Assembly (NCBI RefSeq): GCF_037811135.1
Contig: NZ_CP149130.1
Coordinates: forward strand, 1,918,501 to 1,982,500
Reading direction: 5' to 3'
Length of the DNA stretch: 64,000 nucleotides
From: Aeromonas rivipollensis
Lineage (GTDB): Bacteria; Pseudomonadota; Gammaproteobacteria; Enterobacterales; Aeromonadaceae
In this document: in pieces, positions 52,882 through 63,943 of the stretch
Numbering within the stretch: the first letter of the stretch is position 1
Layout of the letters: every line of letters starts with the position of its first letter
Notes under the pieces: generated by a model
What the model saw: the letters and a program-made list of their open reading frames with translations, nothing else
The model's database searches: none
What the model was told of the DNA's origin: nothing
Made by a program: the position numbers and the translations under genes

Positions 52882-53424
52882 CTAGGGCAGCAGGCTCTTG
52901 ACATCGATGGGCTTGGCTTCGTTCTCGGCATCCCCTTTGGGCTTGCCGTCGATGGCCATCCCGCTCATGCGGTAGAAGTTGTAGTCCGGGTATTTGCCGG
53001 GGCCGCTGATCAGCAGATCTTCCTTCTCGTACACCAGGTCCTGGCGGCGATACTCGCCCATCTCGAAATCCGGCGTCAGCTGGATGGCGGTGGTGGGGCA
53101 GGCCTCTTCACACAGGCCGCAGAAGATGCAGCGAGAGAAGTTGATGCGGAAGAACTCCGGGTACCAGCGACCGTCGTCCCGCTCCGCTTTTTGCAGCGAG
53201 ATGCAGCCGACCGGGCAGGCCACGGCGCACAGGTTGCACGCCACGCAGCGCTCGTCACCGTCCGGATCCCGGGTCAACACGATGCGGCCACGGAAACGGG
53301 GCGCGGCATAGACCTGCTGCTCCGGGTAGTTCAGGGTCTCGCGGGGGCGCCAGGCATGGGAGAAAACCATCCCCAGACTGCGCAGTTGGGTGCCAACACC
53401 CTTGATAATGCTCGTAATTTTCAT
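52882..53424 (-). CDS. nuoI: NADH-quinone oxidoreductase subunit I
   Basis: Peripheral-arm subunit of 180 residues carrying clusters N6a and N6b in two ferredoxin motifs: Cys60, 63, 66, 70 ([15 protein letters not shown]) and Cys99, 102, 105, 109 ([13 protein letters not shown]). It lies 7 bp after nuoH. Confidence 0.98.
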   Translation of the reverse strand: MKITSIIKGVGTQLRSLGMVFSHAWRPRETLNYPEQQVYAAPRFRGRIVLTRDPDGDERCVACNLCAVACPVGCISLQKAERDDGRWYPEFFRINFSRCIFCGLCEEACPTTAIQLTPDFEMGEYRRQDLVYEKEDLLISGPGKYPDYNFYRMSGMAIDGKPKGDAENEAKPIDVKSLLP

Positions 53425-53431
53425 TGGTGCC

Positions 53432-54400
53432 TCACTGCACGTTCATAAGCACGACGGCGCCGGTTACCAGCATGTTGAGCAAGGTAAGCGGTAAGCAGAC
53501 TTTCCAGCCAAAGGACATCACCTGATCAAAGCGCGGGCGGGGCAGGGAGGCCCGCAGCAGGATGAAGAACACCATGAAACAGGCGGTCTTCAGGGCAAAC
53601 CAGATGAAGGGCGGCAACCAGGGCCCGTGCCAGCCACCGAAGAAGAGGGTCACGATGAGGGAGGAGATCAGCACTATGCCGATGTATTCGCCCACGAAGA
53701 ACAGACCCCACTTCATGCCCGCGTACTCGATGTGATAGCCGTCGGCGAGCTCCTGCTCGGCCTCCGGCTGGTCAAACGGGTGACGGTGGGTGACGGCAAC
53801 CCCGGCAAACAGGAAGGTGATGAAGCCCAGGAACTGGGGGATCACGTTCCACAATCCGGCTTGCGCTTCGACTATATCCCGCAGGTTGAAGCTGCCGGTC
53901 TGGATGACTATCCCCATCAAGGAGAGGCCGAGGAACACCTCGTAGGAGAGGGTCTGGGCCGAGGCGCGCAGGCTGCCGAGCAGGGAGTACTTGTTGTTGC
54001 TCGACCAGCCGGCAAAGAGCACGGCGTAGACCGCCAGCCCTGCTATGGCCAGGATGTAGAGCAGCCCCACGTTGAGATCCGCCACGCCCCAGGTGGGGGT
54101 GATGGGCACCACCGCAAACGCCAGGATGAAGGCGGTAAAGGCGATGATGGGGGCCAGCACGAAGATCCGGCGATCCGCGAAGGGCGGGATCCAGTCCTCC
54201 TTGAAGAACATCTTGACCATGTCGGCTGCCAGTTGCAGCAGGCCGAAGGGACCCACCCGGTTGGGGCCGTAACGGTCTTGCCAGAGTGCCAGCAGACGGC
54301 GCTCGATGAAGCTCATGAAGGCGCCAGCCCCCACAATCCCCACCAGCACGATCAAGGCTTTGCCTACCTCCAGCAACAGATCGATCCGCTCATTGCTCAT
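53432..54400 (-). CDS. nuoH: NADH-quinone oxidoreductase subunit H
   Basis: Membrane subunit of 322 residues at the joint of the two arms, forming part of the quinone chamber. It has eight membrane segments; [20 protein letters not shown] is the family signature in the first cytoplasmic loop. It overlaps the end of nuoG by 4 bp. Confidence 0.98.
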   Translation of the reverse strand: MSNERIDLLLEVGKALIVLVGIVGAGAFMSFIERRLLALWQDRYGPNRVGPFGLLQLAADMVKMFFKEDWIPPFADRRIFVLAPIIAFTAFILAFAVVPITPTWGVADLNVGLLYILAIAGLAVYAVLFAGWSSNNKYSLLGSLRASAQTLSYEVFLGLSLMGIVIQTGSFNLRDIVEAQAGLWNVIPQFLGFITFLFAGVAVTHRHPFDQPEAEQELADGYHIEYAGMKWGLFFVGEYIGIVLISSLIVTLFFGGWHGPWLPPFIWFALKTACFMVFFILLRASLPRPRFDQVMSFGWKVCLPLTLLNMLVTGAVVLMNVQ

Positions 54401-57126
54401 GCGATGGCCTCCTGCAAGTCAGTCACATAGGCCTGGTGCAGCGCAGTCGGCAGACCATGGGCGCCCAGGGGCAGGCCGAGCAGACCCGGTGCCAGCCGTT
54501 CGCTGATCCGCAGGGTCAGCCGCCAGTGGTGACCACCCCAGGAGAAGGCCACCAGATTACCGGCATGAAGGGCCAAACGGGCGGCATCGGCCGGGTTCAG
54601 CACCAGCTCGGGATCCCCCATGCGGGCCTGGATGACGGGGCTGCGCGCGGAGAGCTCGTCGCCACCGAACAGCTGGTCATAGCTCACCACTTGCAGCGCC
54701 GCTTGGGCGGTGAAGGGGGCGGGAATGGTGTCGAACCAGCCGAGGGACTCGCTGCCCGGCTCCAGCAGGCGACGACCGGGATCGCCGGCCCGCAGGTTGC
54801 CACCCACCTCGTCCTGGAACTTGTTCCAGGCGGAGGGAGAGTTCCAGCCCGGTGCCCAGGCGAACGGCACCTGTTGCATCGGCTGGCGGGCACCGGCGTA
54901 GCCTTCCATGGAGAAGTTGAAGGGGGAGTCGGGGTCTTGCGCCACACGGGGCTCACTCACGTTCTGATCCGCCAGCATGGAGGTGCGGCCGCTGTAGCGG
55001 TGCGGCTCGCGGGCGAGCTTCATGCCGCGGATGCGCAGCCCGGCATTGGGGGCGGCTTCGCGCATGGTGGCCAGGAGCGGGGCAGAGGCGGCGCAGGCCG
55101 CACTCACCTCGTCGAAGCTGCTCCAGCGCGGGGACTTGCCATTCAGCGTGCCTTGCAGCGCGGCCAGCCAGCGCCAGCCTTCGCGCACCTGGATGTCGGC
55201 GTCGTAGAAGGCGGGGGCATAGACCTGGAAGAAGCGCTGGGCACGGCCCTCCATGTTCACCACAGTGCCATCGGCCTCCGCAAAGCTGGCGGCAGGCAGC
55301 ACCAGGTGGGCCTGCTGGGCGGTGCGGGTGTCCTGATGATCCACCACCAGCAGATGCTGCAGGCGCTTGATGGCGGCATCGACCCGGTTGCGGGGGGCGC
55401 GGCGATAGAGATCGTTCTCCAGGGTGATCAGCGCAAGGGACTCGCTCCCTTCGATGCGCTCGAGGGCGGCTTCCAGCGGGGCGGCGTTGCCGGCCAGCAT
55501 GGCCAGCCCCAGGCTGTTGGCCTCCTGGGCCACCAGTGCCAGATCAACGCTCTGACCACGACCCTTGAGGGCGTGGGCTATGTTGCTGGCCGCCTCGATC
55601 AGCGCCTGGCTGCGGGCACCGGAGCCTGCGATGATGAGCGGCTTCTTGGCGTTACCGAGCAGCTCGGCCCAGCGGGTCGCTTGAGCCAGCTGATCGGCGT
55701 CCAGATCCTGCGGGGCAGGGGCGGAACCGTCGAGCAGGTGGGCGATGGCAAAGCCGAGGCGGGCCTGATCGGCGTGAGGGGCATGCAGTGTATCGGCGGC
55801 CACGTCGTCGAGACGGGTCTGATCCAGGCTGGTGATGAGCAGCGGATAACGCTCATTCTGAGCGAGCGTCTGCACCGCGGCGACCTGCCACAGATCCACC
55901 TTCAGCTTGCGGGCGATCTCGCGTCCCTTGCCCTTGACTGCCTGACGCAGGGCCAGGCTGATCCGGGCGGCCGTCTGGGTGACATCTTCACCCAGCACCA
56001 GCACGGCGTCGGCCTCTTCCATATCACGCAGGCTGGGGGTACGTACCCCGCCCTGGTGCAGGACATGCAGCATCTTCTGCAGGCAGGCCCATTCGCTCTG
56101 CTCGACGCCAGAGTAGAAGTTGGCGGCGCCCACCAGCTCGCGCAGGGCGAAGTTGCTCTCGAGCGAGGCGCGGGGCGAGCCGATGCCGATGATGCCGCTT
56201 GCGGTGCGCAGGGCATCGGCGGCGCGGTTGAGGGCGCCATCCACAGTGATGGCCAGCTTGTCATTGCCATCCTGAAGCAGGGGCTGGCGCGGGCGGTCGG
56301 CCTGGTTGACATAGCCGTAACCGAAGCGGCCACGATCACAGAGGAAGTAGTGGTTCAGGGCGCCGTGGAAGCGGTTCTCGATGCGGCGCAGCTCGCCATA
56401 ACGCTCCCCCGGGCTGATGTTGCAGCCGACCGAGCACTGCTGGCAGATGCTGGGGGCAAACTGCATGTCCCACTTGCGGTTGTAGCGCTCGGAATGGGTC
56501 TTGTCGGTGAAGACGCCGGTGGGGCAGACCTCCACCAGGTTGCCGGAGAACTCACTCTCCAGGGTGCCGTCCTCGACCCGGCCGAAGTAGACGTTGTCGT
56601 GGGCGCCGTAGACCCCCAGATCCTCGCCGCCGGCGTAATCCTTGTAGTAGCGCACGCAGCGATAGCAGGCGATGCAGCGGTTCATCTCGTGGTTGATGAA
56701 GGGGCCGAGATCCTGATTCTGGTGGGTGCGCTTGGTGAAGCGGTAGCGGCGGCTGTTGTGGCCGGTCATTACCGTCATGTCTTGCAGGTGGCAGGCGCCA
56801 CCCTCTTCGCACACAGGGCAGTCGTGGGGGTGGTTGGTCATCTGCCACTCCACCACCGTCTTTCGAAACTCCTTCGCCTCTTCGTCCTCGATGGAGATAT
56901 AGGTGCCATCGGTGGAGGGGGTCATGCAGGACATGACCAGGCGGCCGCGCTTGTCGTCGGCATTCTGATACTGTTTGACCGCACACTGGCGGCAGGCGCC
57001 GACGCTACCGAGCGCCGGGTGCCAGCAAAAATAGGGGACGTCCAGACCCAGCGACAGACAGGCTTGCAGCAGGTTATCTGCCCCGTCTACCTCGAACTCT
57101 TTACCGTCTACATGAATGGTTGCCAT
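54397..57126 (-). CDS. nuoG: NADH-quinone oxidoreductase subunit G
   Basis: Largest peripheral-arm subunit, 909 residues. The N-terminal [2Fe-2S] domain (CFWHP...GACRQCAVK) and two [4Fe-4S] regions follow, including [17 protein letters not shown] and [17 protein letters not shown]. The CQQCSVGC...LCDRG cysteines for the extra cluster N7, present in E. coli but not in all bacteria, are kept. The rest is a molybdopterin-oxidoreductase-like domain without cofactor. It lies 58 bp after nuoF. Confidence 0.98.
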   Translation of the reverse strand: MATIHVDGKEFEVDGADNLLQACLSLGLDVPYFCWHPALGSVGACRQCAVKQYQNADDKRGRLVMSCMTPSTDGTYISIEDEEAKEFRKTVVEWQMTNHPHDCPVCEEGGACHLQDMTVMTGHNSRRYRFTKRTHQNQDLGPFINHEMNRCIACYRCVRYYKDYAGGEDLGVYGAHDNVYFGRVEDGTLESEFSGNLVEVCPTGVFTDKTHSERYNRKWDMQFAPSICQQCSVGCNISPGERYGELRRIENRFHGALNHYFLCDRGRFGYGYVNQADRPRQPLLQDGNDKLAITVDGALNRAADALRTASGIIGIGSPRASLESNFALRELVGAANFYSGVEQSEWACLQKMLHVLHQGGVRTPSLRDMEEADAVLVLGEDVTQTAARISLALRQAVKGKGREIARKLKVDLWQVAAVQTLAQNERYPLLITSLDQTRLDDVAADTLHAPHADQARLGFAIAHLLDGSAPAPQDLDADQLAQATRWAELLGNAKKPLIIAGSGARSQALIEAASNIAHALKGRGQSVDLALVAQEANSLGLAMLAGNAAPLEAALERIEGSESLALITLENDLYRRAPRNRVDAAIKRLQHLLVVDHQDTRTAQQAHLVLPAASFAEADGTVVNMEGRAQRFFQVYAPAFYDADIQVREGWRWLAALQGTLNGKSPRWSSFDEVSAACAASAPLLATMREAAPNAGLRIRGMKLAREPHRYSGRTSMLADQNVSEPRVAQDPDSPFNFSMEGYAGARQPMQQVPFAWAPGWNSPSAWNKFQDEVGGNLRAGDPGRRLLEPGSESLGWFDTIPAPFTAQAALQVVSYDQLFGGDELSARSPVIQARMGDPELVLNPADAARLALHAGNLVAFSWGGHHWRLTLRISERLAPGLLGLPLGAHGLPTALHQAYVTDLQEAIA

Positions 57127-57184
57127 ACAACTTCCCTGAAACCTGTTTTGTGAAATCGGCTATTGCCCGATGCGTTCTGGCGTA

Positions 57185-58552
57185 TTACCAGCGCTCGCCC
57201 AGCAGATTGGGCTGGATACCCTTGAACAGCTTGTGATTGTCATGGGGGGCCTTGACCCCGGCCTCGAACTCGGACCGGAAGTACTTCATCGCACTGCCAA
57301 GGGGCTCGACGGCGCCAGGGGCATGGGCGCAGAAGGTTTTGCCGGGCCCCAGGAAGCTGACCAGCTGCTCCAGGGTGGCGAGATCCTCGGGTTGGCCTTC
57401 GCCTCGCTCCAGGGCCCGCAGGATCTTGACGCTCCAGGGCAGGCCGTCGCGGCAGGGGGTGCACCAGCCGCAGGATTCGCGCGCGAAGAACTCTTCCATG
57501 TTGCGCAAGAGTCCAACCATGTTGATGCTGTCATCCACCGCCATGGCGAGGCCCGTCCCCATACGGGTGCCGACCTTGCCGATGCCACCGGCATACATCT
57601 GGGCATCCAGGTGTTCTGGCAGCAGGAAGCCGGTGCCGGCGCCGCCCGGTTGCCACGCCTTGAGGCGATAGCCGGGTTTCATGCCGCCGGCATAGTTCTC
57701 GAACAGTTCGCGGGCGGTGATGCCAAAGGGCAGCTCCCACAGGCCCGGGTTGTTGACCTTGCCGGAGAAGCCCATCAGCTTGGTGCCATGATCTTCCGAG
57801 CCTGGCAGCGCCAATCCCTGGTACCACTCGACGCCGTTGCCGATGATGGCGGGCACGTTGCACAGGGTTTCGACGTTGTTGACGCAGGTCGGCTTGCCCC
57901 AGACGCCGGAGACGGCGGGGAAGGGGGGCTTGGCGCGCGGGTTGGCGCGGCGCCCTTCCAGGGAGTTGATGAGCGCCGTCTCTTCGCCGCAGATGTAACG
58001 CCCTGCGCCGGTGTGGACGAACAGCTCGAAGTCAAAGCCCGACCCCAGGATGTTCTTGCCGAGCAGGCCGGCGGCCTTGGCTTCTTCCACCGCACGGCGC
58101 AGGTGGATGGCGGCATCGACATATTCGCCACGCAGGAAGATGTAGCCGCGGTAGGCCTTGAGGGCCCGGGCACTGATGATCATCCCCTCGATCAGCAGAT
58201 GGGGCAGTTGCTCCATCAGCAGCCGGTCTTTGTAGGTGTTCGGCTCCATCTCGTCGGCGTTGCAGAGCAGGTAACGGATGTTCATGCTCTCGTCTTTGGG
58301 CATCAGGCCCCACTTCACCCCGGTGGAGAAGCCAGCGCCGCCGCGGCCCTTGAGGCCGGCGTCCTTGACGGTGCCGACGATCTCGTCAGGGCTCATCTGA
58401 CTCAGTGCTTTGCGGGCCGCATCGTAGCCTTGCTTGCTCTGGTATTCGTCCAGCCAGACTGGCTGGCCGTCATCGCGCAACCGCCAGGTGAGCGGATGGG
58501 TCTCGGGGGCACGGGCGATGCGGTTGGCGGTGCCAAAGGATGCCAAACTCAT
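57185..58552 (-). CDS. nuoF: NADH-quinone oxidoreductase subunit F
   Basis: NADH- and FMN-binding subunit, where electrons enter complex I. It has 455 residues. The glycine-rich [10 protein letters not shown] (about 69-78) contacts nucleotide/[14 protein letters not shown] plus a later Cys (KTFCAHAPG) hold cluster N3. Its ATG overlaps the stop of nuoE by 4 bp. Confidence 0.98.
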   Translation of the reverse strand: MSLASFGTANRIARAPETHPLTWRLRDDGQPVWLDEYQSKQGYDAARKALSQMSPDEIVGTVKDAGLKGRGGAGFSTGVKWGLMPKDESMNIRYLLCNADEMEPNTYKDRLLMEQLPHLLIEGMIISARALKAYRGYIFLRGEYVDAAIHLRRAVEEAKAAGLLGKNILGSGFDFELFVHTGAGRYICGEETALINSLEGRRANPRAKPPFPAVSGVWGKPTCVNNVETLCNVPAIIGNGVEWYQGLALPGSEDHGTKLMGFSGKVNNPGLWELPFGITARELFENYAGGMKPGYRLKAWQPGGAGTGFLLPEHLDAQMYAGGIGKVGTRMGTGLAMAVDDSINMVGLLRNMEEFFARESCGWCTPCRDGLPWSVKILRALERGEGQPEDLATLEQLVSFLGPGKTFCAHAPGAVEPLGSAMKYFRSEFEAGVKAPHDNHKLFKGIQPNLLGERW

Positions 58553-59091
58553 GGATAAGCCTCCAGGGTCTTGAGCAGGCTGACGGCATCGAGCCCGCCG
58601 TAGGTATCGTCGTCGATCATCAGCGCCGGCCCTTTGTCGCAGTTGCCGAGGCAGCAGACAGGCAGCAGGGTGAAGCGGCCGTCAGGGGAGGTCTGGCCGG
58701 GGGCCAGATCCATGACTTCTTTCAGGCCGGCCAGCAGCTGCTCGTGGCCGTTGATGTAGCAGACCATGCTGTCACAGACACGGATGATGTGGCGGCCTAC
58801 CGGCTGGCGGAAGATCTGGCTGTAGAAGGTGGCGACCCCTTCCACGTCGCTGGCAGGGATGCCGAGCACGGCGGCGATGGCGTGGATGGCACCGTCCGGC
58901 ACCCAGCCGCGGGCCTGCTGCACTATCTTGAGCGCTTCTATGCTGGCGGCGCGGGGATCTTCGTAATGGTGCGTCTCATGCTCTATGGCATCGCGCTCGG
59001 CCTGGCTCAGGACGAAGTCGTCCCCCTTGCTCTGGCATGCGCTCTGGCCCGCGTTGGACGATGTATTCTTGCACTGACATTGCTGGCTCAT
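58549..59091 (-). CDS. nuoE: NADH-quinone oxidoreductase subunit E
   Basis: Peripheral subunit of 180 residues with a thioredoxin-like [2Fe-2S] fold (cluster N1a): [13 protein letters not shown] and [15 protein letters not shown]. The start at 59091 gives a Cys-rich head ([20 protein letters not shown]) of about 26 residues before the family core [20 protein letters not shown]; the E. coli protein has a shorter head without these cysteines. The open frame continues upstream through nuoCD in another phase and is not coding there. Confidence 0.94.
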   Translation of the reverse strand: MSQQCQCKNTSSNAGQSACQSKGDDFVLSQAERDAIEHETHHYEDPRAASIEALKIVQQARGWVPDGAIHAIAAVLGIPASDVEGVATFYSQIFRQPVGRHIIRVCDSMVCYINGHEQLLAGLKEVMDLAPGQTSPDGRFTLLPVCCLGNCDKGPALMIDDDTYGGLDAVSLLKTLEAYP

Positions 59092-59156
59092 GAACTTAAC
59101 CTTTTGTCGTTTATTCTTCTTGTCCCGTTGCGCCCTGGTGTGGGCGCGGCGGGGAC

Positions 59157-60962
59157 TTAACGATCCACATCCGACATGACGAAATCGATACTGCCCAGGT
59201 AGACGATGAGATCCGACACCATCTGGCCACGGATCACCGAGGGGATCTGCTGCAGGTGGGCAAAGCTCGGGGTGCGGATCCGGGTCCGATAGCTCATGGT
59301 GGAGCCGTCGCTGGTCAGGTAGTAACTGTTGATCCCCTTGGTCGCCTCTATCATCTGGAAGGACTCGGCGGCCGGCATCACCGGGCCCCAGGAGACTTGC
59401 AGGAAGTGGGTGATCAGGGTCTCGATGTCTTGCAGGGTGCGCTCTTTGGGCGGCGGCGTGGTGAGCGGGTGATCCGCCTTGAAGGGGCCCTCCGGCATGT
59501 TCTTCATGCACTGTTCTATGATGCGCATGCTCTGGCGGATCTCCTCGATGCGCACCGTGGCTCTGTCATAAGCATCCCCATTGCTGCCCACCGGCACCTC
59601 GAACTCGAACTGATCGTAGCCGGAATAAGGGCGCCATTTGCGCACGTCGAAGTTGAGGCCGGTGGCGCGCAGACCGCCGCCCGTGGTGCCCCAGGCAAGC
59701 GCCTGCGCCGTGTTGTAGGCGGCGACGCCTATGGTGCGACCGCGCAGTATGCTGTTGCGCATGGCGGCCTTTTCATACTCCATCAGCCGCTTGGGCAGCC
59801 AGCTCAGCAGGTTGTCCTGGATGAGGCGGGCCCAGCCGGTGGGCAGGTCGTGGGCCACGCCGCCGATGCGGAACCAGGCCGGGTGCATGCGGGCGCCCGT
59901 GATGGCCTCGATGATGGTGTAGATCTTCTGCCGGTCGGTGAAGGTGAAGAAGACCGGCGTCATGGCCCCCACGTCCTGGATGTAGGTCCCAAGGAACAGC
60001 AGGTGGCTCTGGATGCGGAACAGCTCCGCCATCATCACCCGGATCATGTCGACCCGGTTGGGTACCTTGATCCCCGCCAGCTTCTCGACCGCCAGCACAT
60101 AGGGCAGGTTGTTCATCACCCCGCCCAGGTACTCGACCCGGTCGGTGTAGGGGATGTAGCTGTGCCAGGACTGGCGCTCGCCCATCTTCTCGGCACCGCG
60201 GTGGTGATAGCCGATGTCGGGCACGCAGTCGCGGATCTCTTCCCCGTCGAGCTGCAGCACCAGGCGGAAGGCGCCGTGTGCCGAGGGGTGGTTGGGGCCG
60301 AGGTTCAGGAACATGTAGTCCTCGTTCTCGTTGCCCCGGGCCATGCCCCACTCTTCGGGCTTGAACAGCAGGTTGTCCTGCTCCTGATCCTGCTTGACCG
60401 CATCGAGCATGAAGGGATCGAACTCGGTGGCGCGGGCCGGGTAGTCCTTGCGCAGCGGGTGTCCCTGCCAGCTCTTTGGCATCATGATTCGGGTGAGATG
60501 GGGGTGACCGTCGAAGGTGATGCCCATCAGATCCCAGACTTCCCGCTCGTACCAGTTGGCGTTGGGGAAGTGGCGGCTGACGGTGGGCAGGTGCAGATCG
60601 CTCTCCATCAGCGGCACCTTCAGCATCACATCGGCGTTACGGTCGATGGAGATGAGGTGATAGAAGACGGTGAAGTCGCTGCCCGGCAGGCCGTGGCGAT
60701 GGCTGCGCATCCGCTCGTCGGTGGCGCTGAGATCAAACAGCATCACGAAGGGGGAGGGGAGCTTTTGCAGGAAGCCCATCACGTCCAGCAGCAGATCGCG
60801 GGAGAGCCAGATCACCGGCACCCCGGTACGGGTGCTCTGCACCGTGAAGCGCTCGGCACCGAAGTGGGCAAAGAGTTCGCCGACCACCTGGGCATCGGCG
60901 TGATCCGCTGTCTGCCCCTGGGCCATGGTGTAGTTGCTTGGGAATTCTCGAGTCAGTTTCAT
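59157..60962 (-). CDS. nuoCD: NADH-quinone oxidoreductase fused subunits C/D
   Basis: A 601-residue fusion of the 30-kDa NuoC (about 1-185) and 49-kDa NuoD (about 210-601) subunits. NuoD lines the quinone site. The C part has [20 protein letters not shown]; the D part has [40 protein letters not shown] and the C-terminal [13 protein letters not shown]. The fusion is as in Enterobacteria and related gammaproteobacteria. It begins 2 bp after nuoB. Confidence 0.98.
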   Translation of the reverse strand: MKLTREFPSNYTMAQGQTADHADAQVVGELFAHFGAERFTVQSTRTGVPVIWLSRDLLLDVMGFLQKLPSPFVMLFDLSATDERMRSHRHGLPGSDFTVFYHLISIDRNADVMLKVPLMESDLHLPTVSRHFPNANWYEREVWDLMGITFDGHPHLTRIMMPKSWQGHPLRKDYPARATEFDPFMLDAVKQDQEQDNLLFKPEEWGMARGNENEDYMFLNLGPNHPSAHGAFRLVLQLDGEEIRDCVPDIGYHHRGAEKMGERQSWHSYIPYTDRVEYLGGVMNNLPYVLAVEKLAGIKVPNRVDMIRVMMAELFRIQSHLLFLGTYIQDVGAMTPVFFTFTDRQKIYTIIEAITGARMHPAWFRIGGVAHDLPTGWARLIQDNLLSWLPKRLMEYEKAAMRNSILRGRTIGVAAYNTAQALAWGTTGGGLRATGLNFDVRKWRPYSGYDQFEFEVPVGSNGDAYDRATVRIEEIRQSMRIIEQCMKNMPEGPFKADHPLTTPPPKERTLQDIETLITHFLQVSWGPVMPAAESFQMIEATKGINSYYLTSDGSTMSYRTRIRTPSFAHLQQIPSVIRGQMVSDLIVYLGSIDFVMSDVDR

Positions 60963-60964
60963 GG

Positions 60965-61639
60965 TCAGATCTCATCCGGCGTGCGCAGGTTGGTGACTTG
61001 GATGCGCTCTTCCCGCTTGCGATCCTTCTCGGCCTGCATCTGGGGACGGTAGATCCCCTGATCGCCCACCACCCAGGAGAGGGGGCGGCGCTCCTTGCCG
61101 ATGGAGTCCTGCAGCAGCATCAGGGCCTGCAGGAAGGCTTCGGGACGGGGCGGGCAGCCCGGAATGTAGACGTCGACCGGCAGGAACTTGTCCACCCCCT
61201 GCACCACTGAATAGATGTCATACATGCCGCCCGAGTTGGCACAGGCGCCCATGGAGATGACCCACTTGGGTTCGAGCAGCTGTTCATAGAGGCGCTGGAT
61301 GACAGGCGCCATCTTGATGAAGGGAGTACCGGCGATCACCATGAAATCCGCCTGACGGGGCGAAGCCCGGATGACTTCGGCGCCGAAGCGGGCCACGTCA
61401 TGGGGGGAGGTGAAGGCGGTACACATCTCCACGTAGCAGCAGGAGATGCCGAAGTTGTAGGGCCAGAGGGAGTTCTTGCGGCCCCAGTTGACGGTGTCTT
61501 GCAGCACCTCTTCGAGGCGCCCGATCATGATGCCGCGGGTCGCCTGCTGCGCCAGCGGGTCATCGACGGTCTGGCGCTGTTCCTGGGGGTAGCGCTCAAC
61601 GGGCGCATCCGGGTCAATCCGGGTCAGGGTGTACTTCAT
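60965..61639 (-). CDS. nuoB: NADH-quinone oxidoreductase subunit B
   Basis: Carries cluster N2, the last cluster before quinone. It has 224 residues with ligands Cys67, Cys68, Cys133 and Cys162 ([25 protein letters not shown]). It lies 29 bp after nuoA. Confidence 0.98.
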   Translation of the reverse strand: MKYTLTRIDPDAPVERYPQEQRQTVDDPLAQQATRGIMIGRLEEVLQDTVNWGRKNSLWPYNFGISCCYVEMCTAFTSPHDVARFGAEVIRASPRQADFMVIAGTPFIKMAPVIQRLYEQLLEPKWVISMGACANSGGMYDIYSVVQGVDKFLPVDVYIPGCPPRPEAFLQALMLLQDSIGKERRPLSWVVGDQGIYRPQMQAEKDRKREERIQVTNLRTPDEI

Positions 61640-61668
61640 GGTGCAACCTCAAAGGGATAATCGGTAAA

Positions 61669-62073
61669 TCAGTCTGGCTTCTTGTCAGTCAGGACGCGTT
61701 TCTTCGGGGCCCAGTCGAGGGCACCGATGCGCCACAGGTAGATGAGGCCTACCAGCAGCAGGGTGATGAAGATGGTGGCTTCGATAAAGCCGACCCAGCC
61801 GCTTTCCCGAACGGAGACGGACCAGGCGAAGAGATAGAGCGCTTCGACGTCGAAGATGACGAAGAACATGGCGACCAGATAGAACTTGGCGGAGAAACGC
61901 AGACGGGCATTGCCGACGGAATCTATGCCGGATTCGAAGGGCCTGTTTTTGGCACGGCCATAGGCTCGTCCCCCCAGCAAGGCCGCGACGCCTATCATGG
62001 TCAGGCAGATGCAGATGGCCCCAATGACATAGACAGCAAAGGCCCAATGCTGGACAGCAATATCAGCAAACAT
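61669..62073 (-). CDS. nuoA: NADH-quinone oxidoreductase subunit A
   Basis: Membrane subunit of 134 residues with three membrane segments. The loop [20 protein letters not shown] is the family signature near the quinone entrance, followed by [20 protein letters not shown]. It is the first gene of the operon. The ribosome binding site is weak: only AGGGA about nine bases upstream of the ATG. Confidence 0.97.
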   Translation of the reverse strand: MFADIAVQHWAFAVYVIGAICICLTMIGVAALLGGRAYGRAKNRPFESGIDSVGNARLRFSAKFYLVAMFFVIFDVEALYLFAWSVSVRESGWVGFIEATIFITLLLVGLIYLWRIGALDWAPKKRVLTDKKPD

Positions 62074-62124
62074 AGGAGTTTTCCCTAACCGAATTAATCA
62101 TGTGACTTAACAAGGATGCTACGT

Positions 62125-62133
62125 ATTATGCCA
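62125..62133 (-). promoter_or_regulatory. Candidate nuo promoter, extended -10
   Basis: On the minus strand TGG-CATAAT (62133 down to 62125) matches an extended -10 element, about 50 bases upstream of nuoA. A convincing -35 is not seen. Confidence 0.5.
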
Positions 62134-62221
62134 GTTCCATACTGATTTACATGTCATTTCAAAGGATTAATTATTAATCACTGGGAGGAAAATCGCGTTT
62201 TGCTAGCGGGGTCAATTTTCT

Positions 62222-62244
62222 CATTTGAGAATCATTTTCAATTG
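62222..62244. promoter_or_regulatory. Fur-like box upstream of nuo
   Basis: TTGAGAATCATTTTCAA (about 62225-62241) resembles the Fur operator core GAGAATCATTTTCA seen in many gammaproteobacteria. It lies about 100 bases upstream of the candidate nuo promoter. The match is imperfect and Fur control of nuo is inferred only. Confidence 0.45.
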
Positions 62245-62303
62245 CTTTTACGCGGTGGGGAAAACAGCTGATTCGCTTGAAAAATAAACTAATCGACAAA
62301 ACG

Positions 62304-62329
62304 AAAGACCCCGCATGGCGGGGTCTTTT
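62304..62329. terminator. Bidirectional terminator after motB
   Basis: AAAGACCCCGC (62304-62314) / GCGGGGTCTTT (62318-62328) perfect stem with loop ATG. It starts two bases past the motB stop; T-runs are TTTT on the + strand and TTTCGTTTT on the minus strand. Confidence 0.9.
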
Positions 62330-62331
62330 CA

Positions 62332-63210
62332 TCAGGGGGCGAGGAGGGGGAGGGCTTGCTCCGCCGCCTTGCCCTGGGAGAGCACTATCTCCACCCGGCG
62401 GTTGGCCTGGCGATGGGCCGGGGTGTCGTTGGCAAAGCGGGGCTGGGTGTCGGCAACGCCCTGGGCGATGACCCGCCGCGAATCCAGCTTGGGGTTGGTG
62501 AGCAGGGTATGGACAATGGTGGCCGCCCGCAGCACCGACAGCTCCCAGTTGTTGCGATAGAGCTCCACCGGCGCCTGGGAGTTGTCGGTGTGGCCGGTGA
62601 CCACCACCATGCCCGGAATATCGGCCAGCACATCGGAGACCTTGTTGACCAGGGGGATGAACTGGGGCTGCAGGAAGGCCGAATCGGCGGGGAACAGGGT
62701 CTTCTCGCCGATGCGGATCACCAGCTGGCTGCCGAGCTGCTCCACCTCGATCTCCTGGGATTCAATCTGGCTCTTGAGCTGCTGCTGCAGTTTTTGCTTG
62801 GTGACAGTGGCCCAATCCTGCTCCTTGGTCTTGTGCGGCCATGACTCGGTGGCGCTGGGCTTCTCCGAGGCGCCTATGGTCTCGTTGAAGGGGTCGGCCG
62901 CGGCGGCCGGGCTCTGGGTGTCCAGCAGCTCCTCCTTCTGGGAGGTACCCGGCGTGGTCTTGGACTCAGGCTCCAGTATGCCTGTCCCCCCCTGCATCAC
63001 GGGAGAGCCCGCGGGCAGAGAGATGAGACCTATCTTGCCAAGAGACTCGATAAAGCCCTGGATCAGCACCCGGGTCTCCGACTGCTTGGCCATGGCGAAG
63101 GAGTAGAGCACCACGAACAGGGCAAACAGCAGAGTCATGAAGTCGGCATAGGAGACCAGCCAGCGCTCATGGTTCTCCGGTGCCTCAGCCTTTTTCTTTT
63201 TCGCCACCAT
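62332..63210 (-). CDS. motB: Flagellar stator protein, MotB/MotD type
   Basis: Inner-membrane stator subunit of 292 residues. The N-terminal NHERWLVSYADFMTLLFAL holds the ion-binding aspartate Asp23 in the only membrane segment (about 19-40). A long Pro/Ser/Thr-rich linker of about 85 residues follows, then an OmpA-like peptidoglycan-binding domain (VVVTGHTDNSQAPVELYRNN, RRVEIVLSQG). It resembles Pseudomonas MotD; the coupling ion (H+ or Na+) cannot be told from this. Aeromonas is known to have several stator sets. The start at 63210 overlaps the end of the motA-type gene by 26 bp; a TTG at 63231 is an alternative. Confidence 0.88.
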   Translation of the reverse strand: MVAKKKKAEAPENHERWLVSYADFMTLLFALFVVLYSFAMAKQSETRVLIQGFIESLGKIGLISLPAGSPVMQGGTGILEPESKTTPGTSQKEELLDTQSPAAAADPFNETIGASEKPSATESWPHKTKEQDWATVTKQKLQQQLKSQIESQEIEVEQLGSQLVIRIGEKTLFPADSAFLQPQFIPLVNKVSDVLADIPGMVVVTGHTDNSQAPVELYRNNWELSVLRAATIVHTLLTNPKLDSRRVIAQGVADTQPRFANDTPAHRQANRRVEIVLSQGKAAEQALPLLAP

Positions 63211-63943
63211 GGCCTCCGAGGTAGGGTTCAAGGGTCACTTGCAGCCGCTGTTGTGACTCGCCGTCCACTATGCAGAGGATGCCGGTCAGGGTCATCTCCT
63301 TGTAGTGGCGGATCTGGTGGGCGAATCCCTTGTAGCGGTTGCCAAAGGGCAGGAAGATCAGGTTGGCGGCACCGACCCCGTAGATGGTGGCGATGAAGGC
63401 CACCGCGATGGCACCACCGAGTTTGTCCGGCGCATCCAGCAGCCCCATGGCGTGAATGAGACCGAACACGGCCCCGACTATCCCCATGGTCGGGCAGTAA
63501 CCCCCCATGGCTTCGTAGAACTTGACGGTCTGCTCGAGATCTTCCTGCTCGAACTCGATCTCGTTTTCCAGCACCTCGTGGATCTTGGTCTTCTCGTAGC
63601 CATCCACCATCATCTGCACCCCTTTTTTCAGGAAGGGATCCTTGATGTCATCGATCATCCCCTCCAGCGCCAGCATGCCGCTGCGCCGGGCGTTGCCTGC
63701 CAGGGTCTCCAGCAACTGGGCCTGCTCCAGCATGTCGAGGCGCAGGGGAGAGATGAGCCACTTGAAACGCTTGAAGGTCTTGCCGACCACGGAGAAGGGG
63801 AATTGGGTCAGGGCGGCACCCACTGTGCCCCCGATCACGATGAGAAAGGCGGGGAGATCGAGCAGGGCACTGGGGTGTCCCCCCTCGATGATGTTGCCAC
63901 CCAGGATGGCAGCCAGGGCCAGCAGCAAACCAATAAGACTCAT
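63185..63943 (-). CDS. motA: Flagellar stator protein, MotA/MotC type
   Basis: Inner-membrane stator subunit of 252 residues with four membrane segments. The opening LLLALAAILGGNIIEGGHPS and PAFLIVIGGTVGAALTQFP, and the later PTMGIVGAVFGLIHAMGLLD and AVAFIATIYGVGAANLIFLP, are typical of the MotA/PomA family and closest, from memory, to Pseudomonas MotC. The cytoplasmic loop is charged, as needed for rotor contact. It is upstream of and overlaps motB. Confidence 0.9.
   Translation of the reverse strand: MSLIGLLLALAAILGGNIIEGGHPSALLDLPAFLIVIGGTVGAALTQFPFSVVGKTFKRFKWLISPLRLDMLEQAQLLETLAGNARRSGMLALEGMIDDIKDPFLKKGVQMMVDGYEKTKIHEVLENEIEFEQEDLEQTVKFYEAMGGYCPTMGIVGAVFGLIHAMGLLDAPDKLGGAIAVAFIATIYGVGAANLIFLPFGNRYKGFAHQIRHYKEMTLTGILCIVDGESQQRLQVTLEPYLGGHGGEKEKG

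Noticed and set aside
54436..57153. A 905-codon open frame antisense to nuoG
   Set aside because: It mirrors nuoG codon bias and has no recognisable domain.
62245..62331. RyhB-like small RNA downstream of the Fur-like box
   Set aside because: Placement is suggestive, but no -10 element fits and the conserved RyhB core is absent; kept only as an alternative in the findings.
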